DNA of 32,779 nt from Paludibacteraceae bacterium. GTDB lineage: Bacteria > Bacteroidota > Bacteroidia > Bacteroidales > Paludibacteraceae. Positions 13,396 through 21,196 of the stretch are shown here, piece by piece. Numbering within the stretch: the first letter of the stretch is position 1; each line of letters starts with the position of its first letter. The stretch covers positions 47,612 through 80,390 of the forward strand of contig CAJOIZ010000014.1 of assembly GCA_905234835.1 (NCBI GenBank). Direction: 5' to 3'. The notes under the pieces were generated by a model. The model saw only the letters and a program-made list of their open reading frames with translations, had not been told where the DNA came from and did no database searches. The position numbers were made by a program, and so were the translations under genes.

Positions 13396-14172
13396 ATGAA
13401 CTTCCGACTCTTCGGCAACTCAAAAGTCCCTACTCTATTGCTCATTCCTGGTTTGGGTGTATCGTACGAAATTTTCCTGCCGCTCATCAGACTGACGGAA
13501 GACCGGTTTCGCATTATCGCTGCTGAAGTGGACGGATTTACTTTGGGTAGGCACACGCGTTTCACATCCGTGGATGACCAAGCCGCGCAGGTGATTGAGT
13601 ACATCCGGTCCAACTGCAACGGACATCTTGTTTGCGCCTATGGCTTGTCGCTCGGAGGTAAGATCTTATCGCGCATCTTGGAGCGCAATGAGATAGTCAT
13701 TGACCATGCCGTTTTAGATGCCGCACCGTTGCTGCCGTTACCTAATTGGCTCATCAACCCGCTGCGCTATTACCAAGCTGCTAATGTCTGGACATGCTAT
13801 CACTGGACCGGATTCTGGAAGTTTGTCTTCCATTCGCATTATTTTGATGTATTGCTGGACGAGTGCCGGAAGACTTGGCCTTGGGGAGGAAGACAAGCGG
13901 TCTTAGCCGGATACAAATCGGTCTATACCAACAAACTGGAGCGTATTTCGGGAGCGGACATCCATTTCTGGTACGGTACGAAAGAGGCGTTTGTTGCCAA
14001 ACCGCAAGTCAGACATCTGTTGACTATCTGCCCCGATGTGCATGTGCAAGTCTTCGATGGCATGAACCACGGGCAACTGCTCATTGACCATCCAGACGAG
14101 GTCGCAAAACGAATAAATGCACTTTCTGCGCTGTTTTTGACAGAAATAGTTGCACATTCCCGAAATTCGTAG
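13396..14172 (+). CDS. Alpha/beta hydrolase
   Basis: The 258-residue protein has an alpha/beta-hydrolase layout: oxyanion-region LLLIPGLGVSYEIF near residue 14, the nucleophile elbow GLSLGG with Ser 85, and a C-terminal FDGMNHGQLL containing the likely catalytic His. An acidic residue in the strand before it (FWYGTKEAF region) may complete the triad. The cap region is Trp/Tyr-rich. Substrate unknown; it could be an esterase or thioesterase-like enzyme. It is preceded by about 280 bp of repeats and I see no clear promoter. A probable promoter for dcuB overlaps its 3' end. Confidence 0.85.
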   Translation: MNFRLFGNSKVPTLLLIPGLGVSYEIFLPLIRLTEDRFRIIAAEVDGFTLGRHTRFTSVDDQAAQVIEYIRSNCNGHLVCAYGLSLGGKILSRILERNEIVIDHAVLDAAPLLPLPNWLINPLRYYQAANVWTCYHWTGFWKFVFHSHYFDVLLDECRKTWPWGGRQAVLAGYKSVYTNKLERISGADIHFWYGTKEAFVAKPQVRHLLTICPDVHVQVFDGMNHGQLLIDHPDEVAKRINALSALFLTEIVAHSRNS

Positions 14173-14180
14173 TTTCTTTG
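14150..14180 (+). promoter_or_regulatory. Probable promoter of the dcuB operon
   Basis: TTG (14150-14152), 20 bp, then TTTCTTTG (14173-14180). The spacing is exact for the Bacteroidota promoter but the -7 box begins TT rather than TA. It overlaps the end of the hydrolase gene and leaves a 68-nt leader. Confidence 0.42.
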
Positions 14181-14248
14181 CCACGGGATATTGTCTGCCC
14201 TTACACTACCCCATATAAAATCTTGCAAACGAAATACTATTAAATACC

Positions 14249-15571
14249 ATGACTTGGATTATGATTCTTCAGCTCCTCATCGTGTTAGGAGCGCTGTGGG
14301 TAGGTTCGCGATACGGTAGTCTGGCGCTCGGCGCTATATCCGGTATTGGTCTGGCGATACTTGTTTTCGGTTTCGGCATGAAACCCGGTACACCTCCTAC
14401 GGATGTCATTTACATTATCATCGCTGCTGTCACCTGCGCGGGTATCATGCAGGCTTCCGGCGGCATGGACTGGCTCATTCAGTTGGCGGAGAAGATGCTG
14501 CGTAAGCATCCCGAACGTATCACCTTCCTCGCACCGCTGACGACGTTCTTCCTGACCGTCCTTGTCGGAACAGGTCACGTGGTCTATACACTGATGCCGA
14601 TTATTTGCGACATTGCGCTCAAGAAAGGTATCCGTCCTGAGCGTCCTTGCGGTGTGGCATCTATCGCATCGCAGGTAGGTATCACTTGTTCACCGATTGC
14701 GGCAGCGGTGGTAGCCTTTGTCTCAATCTCCAATGCCAATGGCTTTGACGTGACCATTCCGCAAGTACTGATGATTACTATCCCTGCTTGCCTATGCGGT
14801 CTGATGGCTGCAGCCGCAGCGTCCTACAAACGCGGGCTCGACCTGGACAAAGACCCGGTCTTCCAAGCCAAGATTGCAGACCCGGAGCAACGCGCATATA
14901 TCTACGGTAACACAGCGACTACACTTGACAAAGAGATTCCGCAGAGTGCGAAGAACAGCGTCTTCATCTTCCTCGGCGCACTCCTTATGGTCGTGTTCTT
15001 CGCTATCTTCCTGCCGAAATTGACCTACCTGCATCTGAAGATGAACCAGGTCATTCAGATTATAATGATTTGTGCCGCAGCGCTAATGATTATCTTCTGC
15101 AAAGCAAGTCCCAAGAAAGCAGTAGCAGGTCCGGTTTGGCAATCCGGTATGGTGGCTGTAGTAGCCATCTACGGTATTGCATGGATGGCAGACACCTATT
15201 TCGGTCATTATATGCCCCAGATTCAAGAGATGTTGAAAGGCATCGTGACGGACTATCCGTGGGCGATTGCGTTGGTGTTCTTTGCCGTATCGGTACTGAT
15301 TAACTCACAAGGCGCGGTAGTGGTAGCTATGTTGCCGTTGGCATACAGTCTCGGTATTCCGGGTGTCATATTGCTTGGCGTATTGCCGTCGGTATATGGG
15401 TACTTCTTTATCCCGAACTATCCGTCGGATATTGCAACTGTCAACTTCGACCGTTCGGGTACGACTGTGATTGGTAAGTACCTCTTGAACCACTCGTTCA
15501 TGATGCCCGGCCTTATCTGTGTCACCGTCTCCACCATCATCGCGTATTTGTTAACTTTGTTAATCTTCTAA
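14249..15571 (+). CDS. dcuB: Anaerobic C4-dicarboxylate transporter, DcuB type
   Basis: The 440-residue, about 11-12-helix protein matches the DcuA/DcuB family over its length. The stretches TPPTDVIYIIIAAVT, QASGGMDWLIQLAEKMLRKHP, GTGHVVYTLMPII and GIRPERP are closer to DcuB (GTGHVVYT) than DcuA. The C-terminal FIPNYPSDIATVNFDRSGTT is also diagnostic. DcuB exchanges fumarate and succinate across the inner membrane during anaerobic fumarate respiration, which suits a gut-type Bacteroidales. The next start is 3 bp after its stop, so the kinase-like gene is cotranscribed. Confidence 0.93.
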   Translation: MTWIMILQLLIVLGALWVGSRYGSLALGAISGIGLAILVFGFGMKPGTPPTDVIYIIIAAVTCAGIMQASGGMDWLIQLAEKMLRKHPERITFLAPLTTFFLTVLVGTGHVVYTLMPIICDIALKKGIRPERPCGVASIASQVGITCSPIAAAVVAFVSISNANGFDVTIPQVLMITIPACLCGLMAAAAASYKRGLDLDKDPVFQAKIADPEQRAYIYGNTATTLDKEIPQSAKNSVFIFLGALLMVVFFAIFLPKLTYLHLKMNQVIQIIMICAAALMIIFCKASPKKAVAGPVWQSGMVAVVAIYGIAWMADTYFGHYMPQIQEMLKGIVTDYPWAIALVFFAVSVLINSQGAVVVAMLPLAYSLGIPGVILLGVLPSVYGYFFIPNYPSDIATVNFDRSGTTVIGKYLLNHSFMMPGLICVTVSTIIAYLLTLLIF

Positions 15572-15574
15572 ATT

Positions 15575-16201
15575 ATGAATCTGAATAGTAAATTCATCAT
15601 CACGATCAATCGTGAGTTAGGTAGCGGCGGGCGCACGGTCGGTCGCAAGTTGGCTGAGAAATTAGGTGTCGAGTACTTCGACAAGGTGGTTATTAAGGCA
15701 CTGGAAGAGCGCTATCACCTGTCCGCTGAACAGATTGAGAACCTCAAAGGTCAAGACACCGGTTGGTGGGCGGACTTCAAGCGTAAGATGACGTTCTCGG
15801 ACTCGGAGTACGATTTGAACCAAACGGGTATAGAGACCGAAGATGTGTTCCGCGCAGAGACTCAGATTCTTAAGGCACTTGCTAAAGAGAACTCATGCAT
15901 CATCGCTGGTCGTACAGCCTTCTATATGTTCCGGGAGCACCCGAACCACCTGAGTGTATTCATTCAGGCTTCGATGCTTTCTCGCGTGGCACGTGTGGCA
16001 CGTGAGCAGAACATGACTAAGGAACAGGCACGACTTACCATCGACAAGGTTGATAAGATGCGTGAGAACTACGTACAAGAGTTCACAGGCACATCCCGTT
16101 ACGACACACGCAATTATCATCTGGTCATCAACATGGACGAACTGACCGAGGCCGCTGCCGTCGACCTCATCCTACAATATATCCGCAGTATGTCCGTCTG
16201 A
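15575..16201 (+). CDS. Cytidylate kinase-like family protein
   Basis: The 208-residue protein begins with a P-loop (INRELGSGGRTVGRKLAEKLG, residues 11-31) and then YFDKVVIKALEERYHLS, as in the cytidylate-kinase-2 family (Cytidylate_kin2). Later conserved pieces are CIIAGRTAFYMF, a lid region with RVARVAREQNMTKEQAR, and TSRYDTRNYHLVINMD. The family is distinct from the essential Cmk and its substrate is not established; it is a NMP-kinase-like P-loop protein. It starts 3 bp after dcuB and ends 5 bp before the metallo-hydrolase, so it lies in one operon with both. Confidence 0.85.
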   Translation: MNLNSKFIITINRELGSGGRTVGRKLAEKLGVEYFDKVVIKALEERYHLSAEQIENLKGQDTGWWADFKRKMTFSDSEYDLNQTGIETEDVFRAETQILKALAKENSCIIAGRTAFYMFREHPNHLSVFIQASMLSRVARVAREQNMTKEQARLTIDKVDKMRENYVQEFTGTSRYDTRNYHLVINMDELTEAAAVDLILQYIRSMSV

Positions 16202-16206
16202 AGAGA

Positions 16207-17277
16207 ATGAGAGTATTGCTAATCATATCAGGTGTTATCTTGTTGTTAATCGGAGCGGGGTTAGCTGTATTGTCGCATCCCGCTTTCGGTCTGTGGCGAC
16301 AGGTATCGAAAGAACGCATACAATCGTCGACGAACTATAGGGACGGCATGTTCCAAAACCAACTGCCGACACCGCAGTTCACAGGCGACACAACAAGCGC
16401 ATCTGGTACATTATGGCATTTTCTTATCAACAAAGACACGTTGCGTGTGCCGAATACTCCCATCCAAACAGTCAAGACCGACATCAAGGACCTGCCGACC
16501 GATTACGACTGGCTCGTATGGTTCGGACACTCGTCATATCTGTTCTGCCTGAACGGCAAGCGCTTCCTCGTAGATCCGCTACTGAAACCCGAATTCCCCG
16601 CATCTCTGATGCTGAAACCCTTTGCTGGCACGGATATCTATCGACCGGGCGACCTACCGGACATTGACGTGCTTATTATCACGCACGAGCATTGGGACCA
16701 CATGGACTATGCTACCCTACGCGACATCCGCAACCGGGTGACACACGTCATCTGTCCGCTCGGCATAGCAGATTACCTGCGCTATTGGGGCTATAAGGAT
16801 GAACAGATAAAAGAGATGGATTGGTACGATAATTTTCAATTATCAATTATCAATTGTCAATTATCAATTACCTGCCTGCCCAGCAGGCATTTTAGTAATC
16901 GTCTGTTAGGCAAGCCGAATCAAACCCTTTGGGCTTCGTTCATGGTGGAAGCCGCTGGTCGCAAGGTCTATATCGGCGGCGACGGAGGTTATGACAAGCG
17001 GTTTGCAGAGATACGCGACCGTTTCGGCTCAATAGACCTCGCTTTCCTTGAATACGGCCAATACAACGCTAATTGGCGCTATATCCATACCACGCCTGAA
17101 GACCTCGAAAAGGTCATCATCGACCTCCAAGCCAAGCAAGTCTTCACTGTCCACCATGACAAGTTCGCTCTTTCCGTTCATCCGTGGTATGAGCCGGACA
17201 GTGTGGCACACGATATTGCAGTTAAACACAACATCCGCCTCTTGGATGCCCCGATAGGAAACATTGTAAAATATTAA
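16207..17277 (+). CDS. MBL-fold metallo-hydrolase (NAPE-PLD/UlaG-like), membrane-anchored
   Basis: The 356-residue protein has an N-terminal hydrophobic anchor (residues 1-26). A metallo-beta-lactamase domain follows: WFGHSSYLFCLNGKRFLVDP, the zinc motif THEHWDHMD near residue 158, SRHFSNR near 226, and YIGGDGGYDKRF near 257. The late motif TVHHDKFALSVHPWYEP supplies another metal His. The order matches Lactamase_B_2 proteins related to NAPE-PLD and UlaG. Residues 210-222 (FQLSIINCQLSIT) are encoded by five 7-nt repeats, which replace what is normally a variable strand pair. The enzyme probably hydrolyses a lipid or nucleotide-like ester in the envelope; the substrate is unknown. Confidence 0.86.
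   Translation: MRVLLIISGVILLLIGAGLAVLSHPAFGLWRQVSKERIQSSTNYRDGMFQNQLPTPQFTGDTTSASGTLWHFLINKDTLRVPNTPIQTVKTDIKDLPTDYDWLVWFGHSSYLFCLNGKRFLVDPLLKPEFPASLMLKPFAGTDIYRPGDLPDIDVLIITHEHWDHMDYATLRDIRNRVTHVICPLGIADYLRYWGYKDEQIKEMDWYDNFQLSIINCQLSITCLPSRHFSNRLLGKPNQTLWASFMVEAAGRKVYIGGDGGYDKRFAEIRDRFGSIDLAFLEYGQYNANWRYIHTTPEDLEKVIIDLQAKQVFTVHHDKFALSVHPWYEPDSVAHDIAVKHNIRLLDAPIGNIVKY
16836..16870 (+). repeat. Five tandem heptanucleotides inside the MBL-fold gene
   Basis: TCAATTA, TCAATTA, TCAATTG, TCAATTA, TCAATTA run without gaps in the coding frame. The heptamer is almost the same as TCAACTA in the umuC leader (9785-9812). The gene stays open through it. Confidence 0.88.
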
Positions 17278-17282
17278 TCACT

Positions 17283-17669
17283 ATGACATTACGAGTTACA
17301 CCGGAGTACATCGCGAGTCTCCAACCGAATGAGATTTTCGTATTTGGCAGCAACCTTGCCGGAATGCACGGCGGAGGAGCAGCGCGTACAGCGAATAAGT
17401 TGTTTGGCGCGGAGATGGGAGTGGGTGTCGGACCCACCGGACAATGCTATGCCATCCCGACCATGCAAGGCGGCGTCGAGACCATCCGTCCGTACGTGGA
17501 TGAGTTCATTGGCTACGCCAAGCAGCATCCCGAACTGCTCTTCCGTGTCACACGCATCGGTTGCGGCATAGCAGGCTTCACCGACAAAGAGATTGCCCCT
17601 CTGTTCAAAGCCGCCTGTGAGATGGAGAATATCTCCTTGCCCAACGGCTGGAGAGAGATAAACGGTTGA
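17283..17669 (+). CDS. A1S_2505-like / macro-domain-like protein
   Basis: The 128-residue protein has IFVFGSNLAGMHGGGAARTA near residue 18, GVGPTGQCYAIPTMQGG near 48 and FRVTRIGCGIAGFTDKEIAPLF near 87. This is the pattern of a small conserved protein that I know as the A1S_2505 family, often labelled phage-related. The glycine-rich loops resemble macro domains that bind ADP-ribose. Ligand binding is a suggestion from that likeness. It starts 5 bp after the MBL gene's stop and ends 12 bp before the dipeptidase gene, within the same operon. Confidence 0.78.
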   Translation: MTLRVTPEYIASLQPNEIFVFGSNLAGMHGGGAARTANKLFGAEMGVGVGPTGQCYAIPTMQGGVETIRPYVDEFIGYAKQHPELLFRVTRIGCGIAGFTDKEIAPLFKAACEMENISLPNGWREING

Positions 17670-17681
17670 ACAGCAAACAAA

Positions 17682-18395
17682 ATGCAACGACTTAAACTAA
17701 TCATCCTGCTGGTAGTGGGATGGATGTTTATCGCATGTGCGAAAGAGACAGACCCCACATTGGATCGGTCAGGTTTTGTGGTCGTTACGGATGTTATTCC
17801 GGACGCTATTCTGGAGATTCGGTATTACAGTACGTACAATTTCGTGGGCGCACGCATTGACGGCTACGAGGCGCCTATAGCGCTGATGACGCGGCAGGCG
17901 GCAGACTCGCTGAAGGTGGTGAGTGACGAGCTGAAGGCACAGGGTTATCGGCTTAAGATATGGGACGCTTATCGGCCTCAGAGGGCTGTGAACCATTTCA
18001 TCCGTTGGGCGGAGAACCTGCAGGACACGGCGATGAAAAGCGTGTTCTATCCGATGGTGGACAAGAGTCTGCTGTTTGAACAAAGTTATATTATGGCGCG
18101 AAGCGGGCACTCACGCGGGTCAACGGTGGACATGACGCTGGTGGATGCCGCCACAGGCAAGGAACTGGATATGGGCAGTCCGTTCGATTGGTTCGGAGAG
18201 GAGAGCCATCCCGACTACGTGTTTACGGATACAGAATCCGCTGTACAGAACACAGACATTCAGAGGAACCGCCATATCTTATGGGATTCCATGTTGCGGC
18301 ACGGTTTCACGATGATTGATAGCGAGTGGTGGCATTTCACCCTTGCCAACGAACCTTATCCGGACACCTATTTTGATTTCCCGATAGTCCCCTAA
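17682..18395 (+). CDS. ddpX: VanX/DdpX-like D-alanyl-D-alanine dipeptidase lipoprotein
   Basis: The 237-residue protein has a lipoprotein signal (VVGWMFIAC, Cys 19) and then an M15D peptidase domain. Zinc ligands and catalytic residues are visible at VanX spacing: YRP (Arg 98), SGHSRGSTVD (H143, D150) and SEWWHF (E215, H218). VanX enzymes cut D-Ala-D-Ala. A periplasmic lipoprotein form in Bacteroidota points to peptidoglycan dipeptide recycling rather than vancomycin resistance; no vanH or vanA is near. The last gene of the dcuB run; a terminator follows 64 bp downstream. Confidence 0.9.
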   Translation: MQRLKLIILLVVGWMFIACAKETDPTLDRSGFVVVTDVIPDAILEIRYYSTYNFVGARIDGYEAPIALMTRQAADSLKVVSDELKAQGYRLKIWDAYRPQRAVNHFIRWAENLQDTAMKSVFYPMVDKSLLFEQSYIMARSGHSRGSTVDMTLVDAATGKELDMGSPFDWFGEESHPDYVFTDTESAVQNTDIQRNRHILWDSMLRHGFTMIDSEWWHFTLANEPYPDTYFDFPIVP

Positions 18396-18458
18396 TTCGC
18401 TCTGCCTGACCAAGCACCCTCAATCCGCTACCCTTGAGCAACCCTTGCGCTACCTTTG

Positions 18459-18482
18459 GCAGTGCATAAGGTACTGCTTTTT
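18459..18482 (+). terminator. Terminator of the dcuB-ddpX operon
   Basis: GCAGTGC (18459-18465) pairs with GTACTGC (18471-18477, one G-U pair) around a 5-nt loop and is followed by TTTTT. It is 64 bp after the ddpX stop. Confidence 0.75.
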
Positions 18483-18716
18483 CGGCAAATGCCAAACAAA
18501 TTACGCATAAAAAACTGCTTTCTACCATACATACATTGAAAAAACACTGCAAACTTGACTCTTGCAAAAGCTGAATGGTGGCAATCATAAAAGAAATTAG
18601 TCCGTGACAATTTGTCACGGACTTAAACTTAAAGTATCAAGAATAGTGCGGAATAAGTTGATGCACAATAAAGATAGTTAATTCGATTCACAACCACTAT
18701 CGTTGTTTTGTATAAA
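18483..18716. other. Intergenic stretch with one perfect hairpin
   Basis: I see no convincing gene between the ddpX terminator and the next terminator. The only clear structure is a perfect 11-bp inverted repeat, AGTCCGTGACA (18599-18609) with TGTCACGGACT (18613-18623). It has a 3-nt loop and lacks a good T-tract on the + strand. It could stop transcription on either strand or be an operator. Confidence 0.6.
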
Positions 18717-18750
18717 GGCAATGCCCCATAAAAGGGCGTTGTCGGTGTTT
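18717..18750 (+). terminator. Hairpin with T-rich tail upstream of the sigma-fragment promoter
   Basis: GGCAATGCCC (18717-18726) pairs with GGGCGTTGTC (18734-18743) with two G-U pairs and a 7-nt loop, followed by GGTGTTTTATTT. Its right arm, GCGTTGTCG, recurs in the terminator at 23192-23201. Confidence 0.6.
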
Positions 18751-18752
18751 TA

Positions 18753-18784
18753 TTTGCATATCTCGAAAAATTATTGTACCTTTG
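18753..18784 (+). promoter_or_regulatory. Promoter upstream of the truncated ECF sigma gene
   Basis: TTTG (18753-18756), exactly 20 bp, then TACCTTTG (18777-18784). The 20-bp spacer (CATATCTCGAAAAATTATTG) is nearly the same as at 23263-23282. The leader to the ATG at 18966 is about 180 nt and contains no convincing ORF. Confidence 0.8.
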
Positions 18785-18965
18785 TGAAGTTTTTCGGAAA
18801 AAAAAATGAAGTGCGGTTGTAAGATTTGGGCGGGAAAATCGTATTACATATAGAGAGGCTCTACAGATGGTGGCAAATGGCACATGATTTGAGGGCAAAA
18901 TAATACAATAACATAACTAAAATCAATAAAAAACGTACAAGGCGCACAAGTAGTCCTAAGTTTCT

Positions 18966-19160
18966 ATGACGCACGAGCAGTTCTTAGCACCTATGGGGCA
19001 CGATTATTTCAAGCAAATATATTTGCCGTTCAGCGGAAAGATGTATGCGCTTGCATACAACTTGCTCCGTAATCGTGACGAGGCGCGAGACTGCGTGCAA
19101 GATGTGTATGCGGAACTTGGGAAAACTTGTTATAATGTTCAGCTGTCAAGGATTACTTGA
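18966..19160 (+). pseudogene. Truncated ECF-type RNA polymerase sigma factor
   Basis: The 64-codon frame begins like a Bacteroidota ECF sigma-70 factor: FKQIYLPFSGKMYALAYNLL and RNRDEARDCVQDVYAELG are region 2.1-2.2, the core RNA-polymerase-binding helix. After about residue 52 the similarity ends (KTCYNVQLSRIT, stop). Region 2.4, the linker and region 4 (the -35-binding helix-turn-helix) are missing, out of about 170-190 residues expected. The end runs into the 3' end of the kinase gene on the other strand. A deletion or rearrangement joined the two. An intact promoter still precedes it. It is unlikely to work as a sigma factor. Confidence 0.8.
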
Positions 19161-19167
19161 CAACAGC
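19142..19167 (-). terminator. Hairpin at the convergent end of the kinase gene
   Basis: GCTGTCAAG (19142-19150) pairs with CTTGACA-A-CAGC (19156-19167, one bulge). The kinase stop codon lies in the loop. It could end transcription from either side; the T-tract is poor. Confidence 0.4.
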
Positions 19168-20373
19168 GATTTGAGGAATGAAGAAACGGATGGTTAAACC
19201 GTGAGGTTTGGTAAGTTCTGCGGAACAAATACCGCCATGCAAGGAAAGTGCGTTTTTGACGATTGCCAGGCCTAATCCCGTGCCGCCCATGTCACGGCTA
19301 CGGCCTTTGTCCACGCGATAGAAACGCTCAAACAAATGCGGCAGATGCTTCTCATCTATGCCCGTTCCATCATCCGTAATTGCAAATTCATACTGCGTAT
19401 TGCCGGTGACGGAAATCTTTGTGCATCCGCTGTACAATATAGAATTATCAAGAATATTGCGGTAAACGGTATACAGCAGATTATAATCGCCCTGCATAGG
19501 CAGTCTCGGCGGCATGTCCAAAGCGATGGCAATCTGTTTTTGATCCAGCATTGGGCGCACATCCTCTATAGCCTGACGCGCAATTTCCACCATGTCCACC
19601 GCTTGCTTTTCCGTCAACGCCGTTTGCATGTTGTCCAGACGCGTGAGCGTGGACATGTCGCTCAGCAAGGCGGTCATCCGCTGCGCCTGCGACATACATT
19701 TTCCGAGAAACTGTTGCCGTTGTTCCAAAGAAAGATCCGGATGAGCAGCCAGCGTCTCCAGATAACCGTTAATGCTGGCAAGAGGCGTCTTGAGTTCGTG
19801 CGCCGTGTTCTGGGTCAGGGCATGTTTGATCCGCATTTTCTCCTCTTCAGCCGTGCGGACTTGTTGACGGTAATCTTCTATCGTGCTGTCCACATGCCGC
19901 CCCACACGTCGCGTATAGAAAAATAACATCGCCGACAGCAGCAGAAAGATGATTACCGAAAGAGCAATATAGCCTTTGTTCGTTATAGGCGCGTCCGCCT
20001 TCTCGCCCGGATACGGAATCGCAGAACGGATGATCTGCCCGGATTCCGGGAAGTATGTCGCCGAATAGAAATACCGTTCACCGTCCGTTTCGCTGGTCCG
20101 GCTGATATCAAATCCGTAGCCCTCTTGCAACGCCTGCTGCACCTCTCGTCTCTGTAAATGATTAGGCATGGTGTGAGGGTCTTTCTCTGTATCCATGAGG
20201 ACTACACCGTCTGAGTTGATTATCGTTACGCGCACGCCTGCCAGTCCTTTTTTATACTCGCGTTCGCGGTAAGCCTGATAGACGGCAAACACGAGCACGT
20301 ACGCCAGAAAGAACACGCTGATAGCAAAGAAAAGCGTCAGTCCGAAGTTCTTATTTTTCCCAATAATATCCAT
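19153..20373 (-). CDS. phoR: PhoR-like sensor histidine kinase
   Basis: The 406-residue protein has a membrane helix at 11-33, an extracytoplasmic domain of about 100 residues, a second helix at 136-153 and a short coiled linker. The HisKA domain follows, with NTAHELKTPL (phospho-acceptor His 192). The ATPase domain shows NILDNSILYS (N box), DDGTGIDEKHLPHLFERFYR (G1/F) and GGTGLGLAIVKN (G2). It phosphorylates the response regulator encoded immediately upstream; the two genes overlap by 23 bp. Adjacent Pho-box-like sites and a Na/Pi transporter support a phosphate-starvation role, hence the PhoR name; this is inference from context. Confidence 0.88.
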   Translation of the reverse strand: MDIIGKNKNFGLTLFFAISVFFLAYVLVFAVYQAYREREYKKGLAGVRVTIINSDGVVLMDTEKDPHTMPNHLQRREVQQALQEGYGFDISRTSETDGERYFYSATYFPESGQIIRSAIPYPGEKADAPITNKGYIALSVIIFLLLSAMLFFYTRRVGRHVDSTIEDYRQQVRTAEEEKMRIKHALTQNTAHELKTPLASINGYLETLAAHPDLSLEQRQQFLGKCMSQAQRMTALLSDMSTLTRLDNMQTALTEKQAVDMVEIARQAIEDVRPMLDQKQIAIALDMPPRLPMQGDYNLLYTVYRNILDNSILYSGCTKISVTGNTQYEFAITDDGTGIDEKHLPHLFERFYRVDKGRSRDMGGTGLGLAIVKNALSLHGGICSAELTKPHGLTIRFFIPQIAVVK

Positions 20374-21046
20374 ATCCTGTCTTGGCTTTCAGATGTTCAC
20401 GATAAGTGCCTATTTTCTTCCGTAACCGATTGACGGTCACGTCCACCGTGCGTTCCAGCACCAAACCGTCATTGGGCCATACGTATTGCAGAATCTCCGC
20501 GCGGAAATACACTCTTCCGGGGTGTTGAAGCAAGAATGCCAGCAGTTCATATTCCATACGCGTCAGCGACACGGCTACTCCGGCAAGGGCTGCCGTCTTC
20601 AGGGACTCGTACAGCACAAGGTCTTCGTACACTATGGTGTTTCCCGTCGGTTCAGAGGACACATCCACAGCGCTATGCCTGCGTATGACCGCAGCCACGC
20701 GCGCCAGTACTTGTTTTAGCGAAAAAGGCTTGTGGATATAATCGTCCGCGCCCAGTTCAAACCCACGCAGCACATCGGCTTCTTCACCGAGGGCAGTGAG
20801 AAAAATGAGTGCAGGTTCGTTCCCTTTTTTCTGCCACTCTTCCGCCACCTCCAGACCGGACATGTCCGGCATCATAATATCCAGTAGCACCAGGTCCACA
20901 TGCTCCGCACTGACCACGCGCAAAGCCTCCTGTCCGCAACTTGCTTGCAGGCAACGATAGCCTTCATGCTCCAAGTTAAAAACAAGTATCTCGCGGATAT
21001 CCGGTTCGTCATCGACAACCAGAATCGTTCTGTTTTTCATTTCCAT
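20351..21046 (-). CDS. phoB: PhoB-like (OmpR family) response regulator
   Basis: The 231-residue protein has a receiver domain (acidic pocket D12-D13, phospho-acceptor Asp 56 in LVLLDIMMPDMSG, Lys in DDYIHKPFS) and an OmpR/PhoB winged-helix domain (MEYELLAFLLQHPGRVYFRAEILQYVW, ERTVDVTVNRLRKKIG). An internal ATG two codons later is an alternative start. It is divergent from the small membrane protein and Na/Pi cotransporter genes. Between them lie direct repeats in both directions that match the E. coli Pho box (half-sites 11 bp apart), so it is probably PhoB and autoregulated. Confidence 0.9.
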   Translation of the reverse strand: MEMKNRTILVVDDEPDIREILVFNLEHEGYRCLQASCGQEALRVVSAEHVDLVLLDIMMPDMSGLEVAEEWQKKGNEPALIFLTALGEEADVLRGFELGADDYIHKPFSLKQVLARVAAVIRRHSAVDVSSEPTGNTIVYEDLVLYESLKTAALAGVAVSLTRMEYELLAFLLQHPGRVYFRAEILQYVWPNDGLVLERTVDVTVNRLRKKIGTYREHLKAKTGYGYYWEK

Positions 21047-21092
21047 ACATCTTGATTCTTACAATTTTCATGCCATCCGCCGCGTGCAGCCG

Positions 21093-21110
21093 GTTACAAA
21101 TCAATGACAA
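21093..21110 (-). promoter_or_regulatory. Pho-box-like site facing the phoB gene
   Basis: Read on the - strand the 18 bp are TTGTCATTGATTTGTAAC: two 7-bp half-sites (TTGTCAT, TTGTAAC) with a 4-bp AT-rich gap, the arrangement of the PhoB consensus CTGTCATAWAWCTGTMAY. It lies 47 bp before the regulator's start. I could not place a clear TANNTTTG box after it. Confidence 0.65.
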
Positions 21111-21124
21111 TTTTTGTAGCCGAT

Positions 21125-21171
21125 TTGTCATTTGTCTGTCATACCTCTGTAATTAAAACGGCGTACCTTTG
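21125..21171 (+). promoter_or_regulatory. Three tandem PhoB half-sites plus -7 box upstream of the Na/Pi operon
   Basis: TTGTCAT (21125), CTGTCAT (21136) and CTGTAAT (21147) lie exactly 11 bp apart; a weaker TTGTAGC at 21114 is in register. The last pair with its ACCT gap reads CTGTCATACCTCTGTAAT, very near the E. coli Pho box. TACCTTTG (21164-21171) follows 10 bp later. No -33 TTTG is at the normal distance, so the half-sites take its place, as expected for an activator-dependent promoter. Confidence 0.75.
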
Positions 21172-21196
21172 CAGCAAAATAAAAAAACAGACATTT

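Noticed and set aside
17682..18395. Part of a vancomycin-resistance cluster
   Set aside because: No vanH, vanA or vanS/R is adjacent; the protein is a lipoprotein, which fits wall recycling better.
18337..18618. A 93-codon - strand frame after ddpX
   Set aside because: It crosses the ddpX 3' end and a terminator and has no recognisable feature; treated as non-coding.
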